From assembly GCA_963675135.1 (NCBI GenBank), contig OY776124.1, positions 8,694,677 to 8,758,676 on the forward strand: a stretch of 64,000 nt of DNA, read 5' to 3'. Shown in pieces: positions 52,987 through 64,000 of this stretch; the first letter of the stretch is position 1; every line of letters begins with the position of its first letter. Made by a program: the position numbers and the translations under genes. Under the pieces are notes generated by a model. That model made no database searches. It was not told where the DNA came from and saw only the letters and a program-made list of their open reading frames with translations. Origin of the DNA: Galeopsis tetrahit. Lineage: Eukaryota; Streptophyta; Magnoliopsida; Lamiales; Lamiaceae.

Positions 52987-54875
52987 TGACTTGATCGTAT
53001 TTTTGCACACTTTTTACAACTATACGATCCCCACAAGCGTATGGGTTCGTTAGTAGTACGATAAGTATACCAAGTAAAATTTCGTTCCAAGGACTTAATT
53101 GAGTGCTAGTGAATCCCTAAAGTTACAAGTAGAACTGCTATTGTAGTAACTAAATGATGTTGTTTGGATTTTCGGGAATAAGCACAAAAATAGTAAACTA
53201 TATTAACTAAAGTAATAAGAACTAGTGACAAGAAATGACAATCTATCTAACTTTCTTTTGGAAAGTGCAAGGGAAGGGTATTGCCTCAGGTGTTTCCGTT
53301 TTGTGAGCAATTAAGTGAACTAGTGGATCAATTACATGATTTTACTACAACTTTGGTTAAGTTAAAGGCTATCACGTAGGTATGCAAACCCCCTCGAAAG
53401 GCATAGGTAAACATCGTGCACTGATTAGCAATTATAGGATCTAACCAAATACCATAAGCTCCTAAGATAGTGTTGCATAAGCACTTTCAACACGGTTACT
53501 AATGCTTATGAAACGCCCTCTCACCAAACTCCTAGACGACCTCTATTCGTTTAGTGTCTAAGGTTGTCGGTCTAGTCATTTCCCCTCTCGGGTGAGCTAA
53601 TTACTAATTAACTTCTATTCAATTGATCAAAGCTCACACTCACACTCCCAATCATGCTACCCAACTCTCGTTGCAATAAACATAATCGAACATGCTTGCT
53701 AATAGGGTTGATCAACCAAATGAATCAATCAAAGTACAACTCTAGAAACATAAACACCAAAATTATAAGCTAATCATGTAATTAATCCACAATTACACTA
53801 AATTCTCATCAAAACATCCACACCCAAGGCAATTGAGGATTAGCCCATGGTTCTAGAAGAGAATCTCATGGCTACAACAACAAATAACATCAAACTCATA
53901 ATAAAATAACAAGAGATTGAAGAAATGAAGAAAATACTAAATTGAATTGCAAAATAGAGTAATATCACCTTGATCATACGAATTTAGCTACAAAACGAGG
54001 TAATAGACGATGCCCGATGATAATCGTAGCTTGATTTGAAGTAAAAACCACTATTCTATCTAATCTATTGAAGAAATTAAACTAAAAATGAAGAACACCT
54101 ACAACTATGTGAATGTGTGTGTGGGAAAAATGTTTGTAAAAGGAGTTCTTCCTTTGGATTTTAAGAAAGGGAGTTTATATAGTGTTTGGGAAGGGTTTGA
54201 ATGGCATAATTGCAAGTTTGATCCCTCAAAAATGGAGAAAATACAAGTTTGGCACCGAAAATGGGGTGACTCGGCCGAGTTGGGGTCACTCGGCCGAGTG
54301 GGACACTTAAGAAGCGTGTAGCAACTCTTTCCAGCCGAGTGGTCTTCAATTCCAGGAGCTACGGCATTCAACCTTACTCGGCCGAGTGGGCTCACTCGGC
54401 CGAGTGCGCAGTAAAATGCAAAATTGCAGATTCGGCCGAGTAACCTTACTCGGTCGAGTGATGTCCGATTCCAGGAGCTACGCATTCAACCTTACTCGGC
54501 CGAGTGGGCTCACTCGGCCGAGTGCGCAGTAAAACGCAAAATTGCAGATTCGGCCGAGTAACCTCACTCGGTCGAGTGCCTCTTCACCTTCTCGTTCCAT
54601 GCATAACTTTCGCCTCGGATGTCGGATTGACTCGATTCCTTTGGCTAATCCACTCTGTTTTTCGAGACGAATCCAACCGTGCACTCCTCTTTCCGGTCCG
54701 ATCACTTGTGGTATGTGTTTTGCTCCGATTTCCATCGTATTTCCTACACAATCGACAAAACACAACCTTTCTCTCATTTCGGCTTAAACAATCATATTCA
54801 CTGTATAATTCAATGAAATCAACATCAAATGAGCTTCAAATATGCATCTAAATCGTGTAAATTCCACCCGAATCA
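52987..54875 (-). repeat. 5' LTR of the Athila-like element
   Basis: 1889 bases, same termini as the other LTR. A - strand TATA box (CACTATATAAACTCCC) at about 54172-54186 is the likely promoter. It has six perfect CTCGGCCGAG motifs at 54268-54577. Confidence 0.93.
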
Positions 54876-54880
54876 AAGAT

Positions 54881-56974
54881 CCACCCTTTAAATTTAATAG
54901 GATACATTAAGAAAGATTATTTTAAATCTAAAGTTGTCATAAAGATATGTGGGGCTTGATTTTATTAGTTGTTAATGACCAACACTTAGGCCCCCATTTT
55001 TTGTAAACGCATTCAAATTTGGTTAAATTCAGTGGATCTATTCCATTGAGATTATATTGGATTTTTTTGGACTTTAAAAAGTAGGTGAGTTTATAAAATT
55101 CATAGAGTTTATATAGAGTTTGACTGACTTTTTTTATTGATTTATATAGATTTTGATAGATTGAACATGATTGTGGAATATACTTTTTTTTATTGATTTA
55201 CATAAATTTTCATAAACTCCGTATTTATGCGAAGAGTTTTTTTGAATGTGAAGTGTTTTTTTAAATTAATACTATATATATATATAAATATTTTATAAAT
55301 TAAAAAATATATATATATATATATACTATATAAAGTTTATATATTAATTTGGGACGGGTTGGATACTCGCGGGTTTGACATAAGACCCAAACCCGATCCA
55401 TATTCAATACGGGGTGCATCCGATTTTGACCCAAAGCTCGCGGGGTGGGGTGTGTACCCACGGATCGAGTCAATATTGTCATCCTATCTCTGATCTTTCG
55501 TCTTTATAGTTCTCAGAGAGAATCCATTGAAATTTCTGGTTTTTAGAAGATATTTTGGATAGTAAAATTTATTAAAATTCAACAAAATCCATAGAGTATT
55601 AAAATTCATACAATACCTATTATTTTTAAAGACTTTTTAAAATCCGTATTGAATATCTCAGAATTTTTAAAAGACTTTTTAAAATCCGTATTGAATATCT
55701 CAGAATTTTTAAAGACTTTTGAAAATCCAAATTGAATACCCCAAAACTTTGAAAGTCTAAAAGAATTCACGACAAATAAACACCCCTAATCAAACATACA
55801 AAAGAATGTAAAAAATTCCACGTCTCCAACGACTTTATATCACCGTAAATTAAATACCTTTTATTCTAAACACGTTTTTCATCTAATTAATTATCTTGAA
55901 AATGATATAAAGTCTAGGTTGATTTATTTCACTTAAATAAATAAAAATAGAGTTACGTCGAGCTTGAAATAAATTGTATAACATATACTCCGTATAATAG
56001 TATATAAATGTAATTTTGAGAATATATAAAAACATATGGGTGGTACTGTAAATTTACAGTGATCGACCCGTGAAAAAAATTCACAAAAATTTATATGAAA
56101 TATTTTATATATAAAATATAGTTAATGATATATATTCACATGTATATGAAATTTGATTTGAGAATTTTTGAAACTGTTTTATTAAACATATTTTCTGTAT
56201 AAAATATTTTATGCAAGTGTTTATAAAATAATATGATTCCACCTCAAAATAAATTAGAGGAATCATGTCCCATGTTTTTAAACTTTTTATTATATTTAAT
56301 CACATCATCGTGTGTAGAATAGTTTTATCATTACACTTTTATCCTGAACTTTTAGTGAAAATTATCCAAGTTTTTTTTTGTTCATCTTAATAAATGTTAT
56401 TCATTTTTTTTCAAATCTTATATATGTATATATATATTCTCTCTTAATGATCACATCACCTTTAACACATCTATTTATTCTATTATATTTTATAATCTCT
56501 GTGTTCAAAATTCATGTGAAAGTAATTTTTAACGGGGCAAAGGGAGTAATTATTTGTGACTATCATTTTATAGTAAATATAATTAATATTGGTAAATTAA
56601 TACTCCATTGATCCAAATTTAAGTATTACATTTGATAATTGCACATAATTTAAGGAATAAACGTATAGTGGAACACTGAAATATCAAAAATGACAAAATT
56701 GAACACTTAATTCGAGATGGGAGTATGTTTTTAAAATATAAATTATTCATCCTTTCAAATATTGTATGTATGATTCCCTTTACCCAAATTTTGAAAAATA
56801 ATAATTGTTTATATATAGAATAGATAAATTTGAGTTGAGAAAAAAAAATACTACTGCTTTTTTTTTATTTTAAAATACACATACTAAATTTAGATAGATA
56901 AAAAGTGAATATTTACATATAATGTTTGAACCAAGGAATTATTAACAATTTAAAAATAAGTCACCGCTAGTGTT
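54881..56974. other. AT-rich intergenic region, with a possible degenerate hAT-like TIR element
   Basis: No gene is seen. 54988-55790 may be an old TIR element: GGCCCCCATTTTTTGTAAAC at the left and, inversely at the right, AGGGGTGTTTATTTGTCG. Inside, a 45-base segment (CCGTATTGAATATCTCAGAA) is duplicated at about 55643-55735. An (AT)n run lies at 55305-55324. The rest is simple AT-rich DNA. Confidence 0.4.
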
Positions 56975-57175
56975 GTTATTCAAACCGAGCCTTAACGAGA
57001 CTCGACTCGTTTAATTAAACGAGTCGACCTCGAGCTCGTTAGATACTCGATTTACTAATAAAGCAATTTGAATTCAACTTATTAGATTCGATATCTAACT
57101 TTTTATAATAAAATTCATTAGACTCGACTCGATAGACTCGTTAATGAGTCTGACTCGATCGACCACCGCTAAAAA
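56975..57175 (+). repeat. Dispersed GAG/CTC-rich repeat, copy 2
   Basis: Contains the core TTAGATACTCGATTTACTA at about 57039-57057 with ACTCGACTCG-type flanks. Shares core and flank style with 30662-30962. Confidence 0.6.
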
Positions 57176-57773
57176 TGTTTTATGATGGGTAGGGTTGAAA
57201 GCTGTCATAAACCCCACCACACAAAAGCAACCTTCCCTCCTTGTCCCTAATAGTACTACACAGGAATAGGATGTTTTACTGACTCCGTCGTAGCCGCGTT
57301 AAGCTTTTTTGTCCTTATTTAGTTATTTTAACTTAATGTAATTTGTCGCAACAAACCACAACAACAGAATATAACTCATTTTATAATTGACTTGGTACAA
57401 TACTAGAATGACATATATGATGACGCAAATTTTCTAAATAAATGAGACAATTAATTAAACGTCATATAATTTACAAAAAAAATTAGTCAAAATGTCATAT
57501 ATTATAAATAGGAGGGATTATACAATATGCATATATATTCTCTCCGTTCCGCTTTTCGCTTACCTATTTTATTTTATACGTCTCGTCATAAGTTTCTCAT
57601 TTTTTTAAATGACAAAATTCAATGCATTTTTCTACTTCTACCATTTCTATTTCACTTTACATTTTTTTCTTTTTCTTACCTTTCTCTATCTTTATTATCT
57701 TTGCACGTTTTATATTTTGTGCAAAAAGTACTCCCCTTATATTACCACTTTTATTTGAATTTAATGGAAATTA

Positions 57774-59572
57774 TTAAGGGGATGTTTGTTTTGGGATGGA
57801 AAATTCAGATTTGAGATTTTAAAATTTCAAATCATGTTCTAGTTTAGGATTTAGATTCAAGATTTCAAAACTCTACCTTATACTTATAAATTCTACAAAG
57901 CTCAACCCAATAAATACCTACAACCCATATATAAATACATATCCCCTTATATAATAATAGAGGATTTAAATTGATGATGTGTCATTTTGTGGTTAATTTG
58001 ACTTATGTGTCATTTTGTGGTTAATTCTGCTTATGTGTCATAATTTAATGAAGTTGTTAATTTTAAAAAGTATGATGTGCAATTAAGTTATAGGTTGAGC
58101 AAGATATGATCCATAAAGTATTTCAAAATATTATATTCTTATTAACTATTGAATTTTTCTTCCTAAATAATTATTTATATATTTATAGTTTGATTTATTT
58201 TTAAACGATTTAATGTACTTTTGAGTAAAATACAATCTAAACTGTATTTTTATTGGCGTGTATAATTCTTTATTTAATTAGTTATTAAATTTTATTTTAT
58301 AATTACTTTTATCTTATATCTCAACTAAATTTTTTCAGTAATTATTTTAAATTTATAAGTTTAATATTATATTTAAAAAATAGAGCTTGAAAATATATAT
58401 GTAAAACTTATTACATAATTTTATACATATTTATTATATAAATAATTATATTATTTTACAAGATTAACAAATTTGTTATATACATAATACACTACCCATA
58501 TAATATAGAATCCCCTTATATACTAATAGGGAGTTTAAATTGATGATGTGTCATTTTGTGGTTAATTTGGCTTATGTGTCATTTTGTGGTTAATTTTGCT
58601 TATGTATCATAATTTAATGAAGTTGTTAGTTTTAAAAAGGGTTAATTACAAATTAAATCACAACATTTCGCTCATTTGCAATCTAATCTAACCCTTAAAA
58701 TAATTGCAAATAAATCACAAACTTTAAATATTATTGCAAATTAGACTTCTTAATTAGTAGTCTACTTTGTCCCTAAATCATACATTTTGATATTTGGTTT
58801 GATTAAAAAAATAATATTGTTTATTAAGGTGTTATTATGTAAGTAAGAAGTCTAAATTATGTTAGATTCGAACCCAATTAAAATTGTTAAAAAGACTAAA
58901 TTGCAACAACATTTAAAGTTTGTGATTTATTTGCAATTTCCTTAAAGTTTAGATTAGATTGCAAATGAGGAAAAAGTTGTGATTTAATTTGCAATTAACT
59001 ATAATATTTATTTATTTAAAGTGTTGTGGTTGATATTGAAGGTTGACTTACAATTTATTAAGAGTTATTTTAATATTATTTAAATTGTTTGTTTCCGAAA
59101 TTTTATAATTTTTTTAAAAGTTGTTTTCATATTTATTAAATGTAATGTGTTGTGGTTGATATTGAAGGTTGACTTACATTTTATTAAGATTTATTTTAAT
59201 ATTGTTTAAATTGTTTGTTTCGAAAATTTTATAATTTTTTTTAAAGTTATTTTCATATTTATTAAATGTTAAAAATTCAATGTCTAATTTCAACTGATTC
59301 TCACAAATTTTCTTTGAAATTTTCTTTATAAAATTATATAATATAAATATTTATTTTTATTGACTTTTCGCACGGGTGCTAATCTAGTAAAACCTATATA
59401 AATTAATACATATAATCTTGTACTATAAAGTTAAATTTTATTTTACTAAAATCCACAAACAAACACAAAATATACAAGTCATTAGAATTTCAAAATTCAT
59501 ATTGAAACCTACTAAATTTTGAAATTCGAAATTCGAATTTCAGAATTCTCAAAATCCCAAAATAAACATTCC
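57774..59572. mobile_element. Degenerate TIR element containing Helitron sequence
   Basis: The left edge GGGGATGTTTGTTTTGGGAT and the right edge, inversely AATGTTTATTTTGGGATTTT, are imperfect TIRs of about 35 bases. The interior near each end consists of AATTTCAAATC-type sequence. No target duplication could be fixed. Its middle (57942-59387) is Helitron-like sequence. The class is uncertain, possibly hAT. Confidence 0.45.
57942..59387 (+). mobile_element. Probable non-autonomous Helitron with duplicated 5' end
   Basis: Two 5' starts, A|TCCCCTTATATAATAATAG at 57942 and A|TCCCCTTATATACTAATAG at 58511, are followed by the same roughly 130 bases (GATGATGTGTCATTTTGTGG, repeated). The 3' end GCACGGGTGCTAATCTAG|T at 59387 has the CTAG terminus and T flank of a Helitron, although the first arm of the terminal hairpin is poorly preserved. 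No Rep/helicase is present. A 126-base internal duplication (GTGTTGTGGTTGATATTGAA) lies at 59022-59275. Confidence 0.6.
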
Positions 59573-60124
59573 TTGTATATTGATACATACTAATATTGTT
59601 CAGCTATAAATTGGAGTATATGACCCAAAAAAAAAAAAAACTATAAATTGGAGTAATAAATAAAAATATATTATTAAATAACCACTCATTGTACCCTAAA
59701 ATTATCATACATATTATGTTAGTACAAATTGGGATATATATAATATTTATATTACCAACATCTATAGATATGTTTATATATAATCATACGTATATACACA
59801 CTGCAAATATATATATATATATATATATCATATAATCCCAACTACGGAGTACTTTTTATTGACTTAATATTGACTATACTTGACCATCGATACACTGGAA
59901 TTCTTCCACTTTCACATTATGCGCAACTTGCATATTTTATGATCGAATTTTTTTTTTTTTTTTTTTTTTGACGGGATTTTATGATCGAATTATTGATATT
60001 GAATGTTAAAAGTAATATTTTACATTATTCTTTAGCACAACAATTATAGACGAATTATATATCTTGTTAAAAAAAATTATCGAGCAAATTATCTCAAAAA
60101 TAGTTGGGCGGTTAAAGTTTTGCA
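59573..60124. other. AT-rich intergenic region
   Basis: No gene. Contains an (AT)n run at 59807-59828 and a T-run at 59949-59969. Confidence 0.4.
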
Positions 60125-60375
60125 AGTGGCCGACTACTTAAAGTTCGAGTTCGACTCTATTCGATAATATTGACGAGTTAACAAAAGAGCTCAACTCGTT
60201 AACGAGCCTAATAGAATTAAAAGAAGAAAAATTAGATACTGAATTTAACGAGTAGAGTTCGAGTCGGCTCGTTAGTAGATCGAGTATCTAATGAGTTCGA
60301 GGTTGGCTCATTTAACGAATGAGCTGAGTCGAGTTCACGAGCAGCTCGATTCGTTTAATAGCATTAAGCTTGTCC
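60125..60375 (-). repeat. Dispersed GAG/CTC-rich repeat, copy 3 (opposite strand)
   Basis: Contains the inverse of the shared core at about 60267-60292 (GTTAGTAGATCGAGTATCTAA) surrounded by GAGTTCGAG and CTCAACTCG motifs. Confidence 0.6.
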
Positions 60376-61483
60376 ACATGTTTAATTTCGCCGGAGTAAC
60401 CCAAAAAATCCCATTTTTTATCACGTTACATACTTTATCCACTGAAAATTCAGACTTTTCGAGAAATTACCTAAATTTATACTCCTTCTATCCCATAAAA
60501 AATTGATACTAAAAATGATCCAAAATTGATTAAAAAAAAAAAGAATTAATATTGATTAAAAAAAAAGGACCCAAGATTGAAAAAGTAACAAATTACAAAA
60601 CCGTTTGCTGGCTCGGTAAAAGTTACAAGGTCATTTGTGAAGGTATCTTCGAGGTTTTTTTAATTTTTATTTTATTTTGAACGGATTATAGGATCAGTAA
60701 ACAAGATCAATAGACAAAGAAATGTAAAATCTTTAACTCACATTAGATCAAATCAAAAGTGCTATCTCATTCCAATCGTGAGAAAAATAGAAAGACAAGT
60801 TCACCTTTGCTCACACATGCAAATCGGATCTCCATTCTTAATACGAAACAACATTCTACACTAAGTTATTTTTCGTGACAAGAAAATTAGAGATAAAATG
60901 AAAGGAAATATCTACCAAGAACCTTGGAGGACTACTAAACAAGGATAGAAATCGACGAAAACAAGTCTCATTAAGGAAAGGAAATAACGCTAGACATAGA
61001 AAGTCTTATAAAAAAAGTTGAAGGTTTCACTAAGGAGAGGGTGCAAGGAGTCATTAAACAGAAACACCAAATGGAGCTACAACAAGCTAAAACAATAAAA
61101 GAGTTAAAATAAACTAAAACACAAAGACTAACGACAAAATAAGACCTAAAAACAAAATAGAAAAACGGGGTTAACGGATTGATCTATCAATCGATCACCA
61201 TAAGAACAACGCATTTTGAAAAAATTGAATCGTTGGCCCGAACGACAGCACATACGAATGGAGAAAAATGCAGCTAAGGGTACGCGGTGGACGGTGGTGA
61301 TGTCTTCTATAGGAAGATTTTTTCTAAAAAGAGATTAAGTAGAAAAGGGGATGAAAGTGAAGAAAGGTTAATTAGTCCCATCTTGAGTTTTTGTTATCTT
61401 CGAGCTTATAATTTTTCAGTAAAAGTTCAAATATCTTTGAAATTGTTGTAAATATATCATGGAACTATTTGTTCACTAGTCAT
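60376..61483. other. Intergenic region without recognisable gene
   Basis: No ORF with a domain is seen. 60700-61300 is A-rich and of moderate complexity but has stops in all frames. Confidence 0.4.
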
Positions 61484-61669
61484 ACTTGTATGCAATTGAT
61501 TACACACCTATACAATTGGAATTTGACTCCAATTAATTTAGTTAAATGTTGAGGTAAAAAAATAAATTGAATAACGACTTGTATGCAATTGATTACACAC
61601 CTATACAATTGGAATTTGACTCCAATTAATTTAGTTAAATGTTGAGGTAAAAAAATAAATTGACTAAAC
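61484..61669. repeat. 93-bp tandem duplication
   Basis: ACTTGTATGCAATTGATTAC starts at 61484 and again at 61577; the two 93-base copies are virtually identical, so the duplication is recent. Confidence 0.92.
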
Positions 61670-62010
61670 TGAACATATAAATGTATGATTGTATTTTTTT
61701 TATCCTTTGTTAGCTAATTAATACTGACGTCACATCGTATTCAATTGTAAATTATTTGAAATGGCCATCGTGGATTTAATTTTTCAATTAGCTCCAAGCC
61801 CCCAACTGCCGAAAAAATTGTGGTTGGGTGATAGAATTTCAATAATTAAAAAGACCTTATATTTTATAAAGAAAAAGTAAAACTCATATTAAAATAAAAA
61901 ATTGTTAAAAGATGGGTACTCTCTCCATTTTATGATTACTTACACTTTTTTTAAATTACATTATATATCCTCTCTTTTCCATTTTTATAACTTGAATGAA
62001 TTCAGAACCT

Positions 62011-62340
62011 TAGACCTAAGGTAAAGTCTAGTATGCACTCGAGTGCATGTTGTGCATCCTAGTCCATGTTGCACTTTTCAGTTTTACTGACTTACACTTT
62101 TTGGTAAATGCATGTTGTGCATCCTAGTCCATGTTGCACTTTTCAGTTTTACTGACTTACACTTTTTGGTAAATGGTGTTGCACTTTTCAATTATTAAAC
62201 TGTATAATAATATTTTTAGTAATAATTGAAAAGTGCAACACCATTTACCAAAAAATGTAAGTCAGTAAAACTGAAAAGTGCAACATGGACTAGGGTGCAC
62301 AACATGCACTCGAGTCCATAGTAGATCAACCCTAGACCTA
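62011..62340. mobile_element. Long-hairpin MITE with 8-bp target duplication
   Basis: The element is about 62019-62332. TAGACCTA flanks it at 62011-62018 and 62333-62340. The whole right arm (about 62215-62332) is the inverse of the left arm, including GCACTCGAGTGCATGTTGTG, with a small central loop near 62195-62210. The left arm carries an extra tandem copy of a 62-base stretch (CATGTTGTGCATCCTAGTCC at about 62048 and 62110). An 8-bp duplication suggests a hAT-type element. Confidence 0.75.
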
Positions 62341-62878
62341 AATAGTGATGCTCTAACCATTTGAATTATTTCAATTCGTCATTAATTACACATTTTAAAA
62401 AAAAGAATTAAAATTATTTGTACACACTCAATATGAAATAACTCATAAAATTAATATTTTTACAATATAGTTTAATTTAAAAAATATAACTCATTTTGAA
62501 CCCATATTTTTCACTAACTCACTTATACCCTACACCAAATTACATAAATTACTTCTTCTTTCTTTAATTGTGATTCAATTGCACTATATAATTGAGTTCG
62601 TAAAACTCGCTTTAAAATAATGTATCGTTCAAGACATATAAATCATCACCGGACGGAGGGTGTAATTTTTTAAAAAATTAAGCCTTATTTTCCACCTCAC
62701 TCAATTGCTAGACAAAAGTGGGGTTAGTGGGGCATATTGACTTGTTCGTTGTGATTAATAATAAAATCCCTTTTATTGCAAAAAAAAAAAGTGTCACTAT
62801 TTAATTTCTCAGCTTTAACGCGTACGTGCTGCCAATTTTTCTCATTTCACTCGGAAACTCCCACTTTTTTGCTTTTCT
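62341..62878. other. Promoter-side region of the NAC gene
   Basis: AT-rich, non-coding. Contains GGACGGAGGGTG near 62650, a possible fragment of a Stowaway-like end. No transcription-factor site can be called with confidence. Confidence 0.4.
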
Positions 62879-62887
62879 ATTTAATAC
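62879..62887 (+). promoter_or_regulatory. Candidate TATA box of the NAC gene
   Basis: TATTTAATA stands about 82 bases upstream of the ATG at 62969. It is one of several AT-rich options. Confidence 0.35.
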
Positions 62888-62968
62888 AGAGTATCTTTCA
62901 ATACCAAAATTATCTACTCTCACAAAATAAAATAAAACAAATTTTCCAAAAGAAATTAAAATATCAAA

Positions 62969-63760
62969 ATGGAAATAGGATTCCGATTTTACCCTACAGA
63001 AGAAGAACTCATTTCTTTCTACCTCCACAACATGCTTCAAGACAAAATGAGCAACAACATTAATATTAATCGTGTTATTCCACTCGTCGACATATACAAT
63101 CTCGACCCGTGGCAGCTACCACGTACGTACTGTTTTTAGTCGAGCTCAAACTTCAAGTACTAGTTATAATTTATTTATTTTTTTAAATGCAGAGCATTGT
63201 GGTGAGGTTTGCCGTGGGGATACAGAGCAATGGTTCTTCTTCATGCCAAGGCAGGAGAGGGAGGTACGAGGCGGGAGGCCGAGTCGAACCACTGATTCGG
63301 GGTACTGGAAGGCGACGGGCTCACCGAGTTACGTCTACTCGTCGGATAATAAGGTGATCGGAGTGAAGAAGAGCATGGTTTTCTATAGAGGGAAAGCTCC
63401 TACGGGAAGAAAAACTAAATGGAAAATGAACGAGTATAGAGCCATTAACCAAGATTCTACGACTTCCATTCCGATGGTACGGTCAATTTTATTATTTTCA
63501 CTTTATGTTCGTTGTGATAGTTCAATTTTATCATTCTTTATTTTTTTTTTTTACTACTTTATCATCACTTATTTCATGTTATTGTTATACACATATATAA
63601 ACTAATCAACATTCATTAAAATTCGTGTGTGCAGTTGAGGCACGAAATGAGCGTGTGTCGGGTTTACGTGGTGTGGGGGAGCTTTAGGGCGTTTGATCGA
63701 CGCCCAACTCATGTTGCAGAAACTTCTTCCTCAAGGATTAATGGGCCACAAGATGAATGA
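62969..63760 (+). CDS. NAC domain transcription factor, NAC90-like, short form
   Basis: Three exons joined by GT-AG introns, 62969-63122, 63193-63476 and 63635-63760, give 187 residues. All five NAC subdomains are visible: A (GFRFYPTEEELISFYL, 4-19), B (VIPLVDIYNLDPWQLP, 36-51), C (WFFFMPRQEREVRGGRPSR ... GYWKATGSP), D (VIGVKKSMVFYRGKAP, GRKTKWKMNEY) and E (VCRVYVVWGSFRAFDRRP). This order and the MEIGFRFYPTEEEL start are closest to the ANAC090/ANAC061 group, plant DNA-binding regulators linked to senescence and salicylic-acid responses. The activation tail is only about 18 residues. The intron positions are those usual for NAC genes. The Met has no longer upstream frame. Assignment to the NAC90 group is from memory. 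Confidence 0.9.
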
Positions 63761-64000
63761 ATGAATGAAATGCACTGTTTTTTACTGCACCAAATTTACT
63801 GCAGAGAAATCAGGGTCGAATTAATTCGTGTAGAATGTTGTAATATAATTTTGTAAAAACATGAATTTTTGGGTAGGGTTGGAGATTTTAAATTAGAACT
63901 ATTTAAGACTAGTGGGATGGATGAATAAATTTTTTATTTTTAAAAAAAAAAAAATTTTTTGGACAATAAAATAGATATTGACTTCAAGTTCAAGGTAAAT
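63761..64000. other. 3' flank of the NAC gene
   Basis: Non-coding, AT-rich, with an A-run at 63941-63953. Likely 3' UTR and downstream sequence. Confidence 0.4.

Larger units (their letters stand above)
45954..54880 (-). mobile_element. Athila-like Ty3/gypsy non-autonomous element carrying gag and protease only
   Basis: LTRs 45959-47878 and 52987-54875 are flanked by a perfect 5-bp duplication AAGAT (45954-45958 and 54876-54880). The primer-binding site, gag, protease, a non-coding 1.8-kb tail and the polypurine tract follow on the - strand. No RT, RNase H or integrase sequence is present between protease (stop at 49667) and the LTR. The arrangement is that of a terminal-repeat element with gag (TR-GAG or LARD class), which would depend on a related full-length element. 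The two LTRs look about 1% different by eye. Confidence 0.92.

Overview
The window is nuclear DNA of a flowering plant, almost certainly a eudicot. The evidence is a set of plant-specific gene families (a NAC transcription factor, an S40 senescence regulator, an Ole e 1-like protein), GT-AG introns, AT-rich intergenic DNA, and plant LTR retrotransposons, Helitrons, Mutator-like and Stowaway-like elements and a tRNA-derived SINE. The species cannot be named from the sequence. Three host genes can be supported, all on the + strand: S40-like (22911-23633, intronless), Ole e 1-like (29036-30358, two exons) and NAC90-like (62969-63760, three exons). Nearly everything else that can be recognised is transposable-element DNA.

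Layout. (1) 1-13630: a Ty3/gypsy element of TAT/Retand type on the - strand. Its left LTR is cut by the window edge; its right LTR is 12907-13630. It has gag, protease, RNase H and integrase, but the reverse transcriptase domain is deleted. Downstream of integrase lie a 120-bp tandem array and a spliced antisense ORF (Transposase_28-like). A second LTR-type sequence is inserted in gag, and part of this insert together with the end of gag has been inverted. (2) 15104-20097: a nearly complete Ty1/copia element on the - strand with 5-bp target duplications, inserted into an AT-rich tandem array. (3) 21640-22680: a LINE 3' fragment with RNase H. (4) 22.9-30.4 kb: the S40 and Ole e 1 genes with quiet intergenic DNA. 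(5) 31622-33319: a truncated MULE transposase pseudogene. (6) 33618-42345: a probable - strand Helitron containing a copia-derived remnant, a second + strand Helitron of the same family, and a 1.9-kb tandem duplication. (7) 42475-45632: two TIR elements, a Stowaway-like MITE and a SINE with a 16-bp target duplication. (8) 45959-54875: an Athila-like, non-autonomous gypsy element with 1.9-kb LTRs that carries only gag and protease. (9) 54.9-62.9 kb: AT-rich DNA with a probable Helitron pair nested in a TIR element and a long-hairpin MITE. (10) The NAC gene at the right end.

The main theme is nesting and loss of autonomy. Both gypsy elements lack reverse transcriptase, yet their LTRs are nearly identical (4 differences in 431 aligned bases for the first), so they must have been mobilised in trans or broken recently. 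The copia coding region is one frame broken by two stops and one frameshift. I found no evidence of an undescribed enzymatic system. The observations most worth a second look are the inverted insert inside gag with its target duplication in opposite orientations, the nested opposite-strand Helitrons with their internal duplication, the spliced antisense ORF, and a dispersed palindromic repeat family. All exon boundaries, domain names and TE lineages were assigned by reading the sequence and have not been checked by database search.
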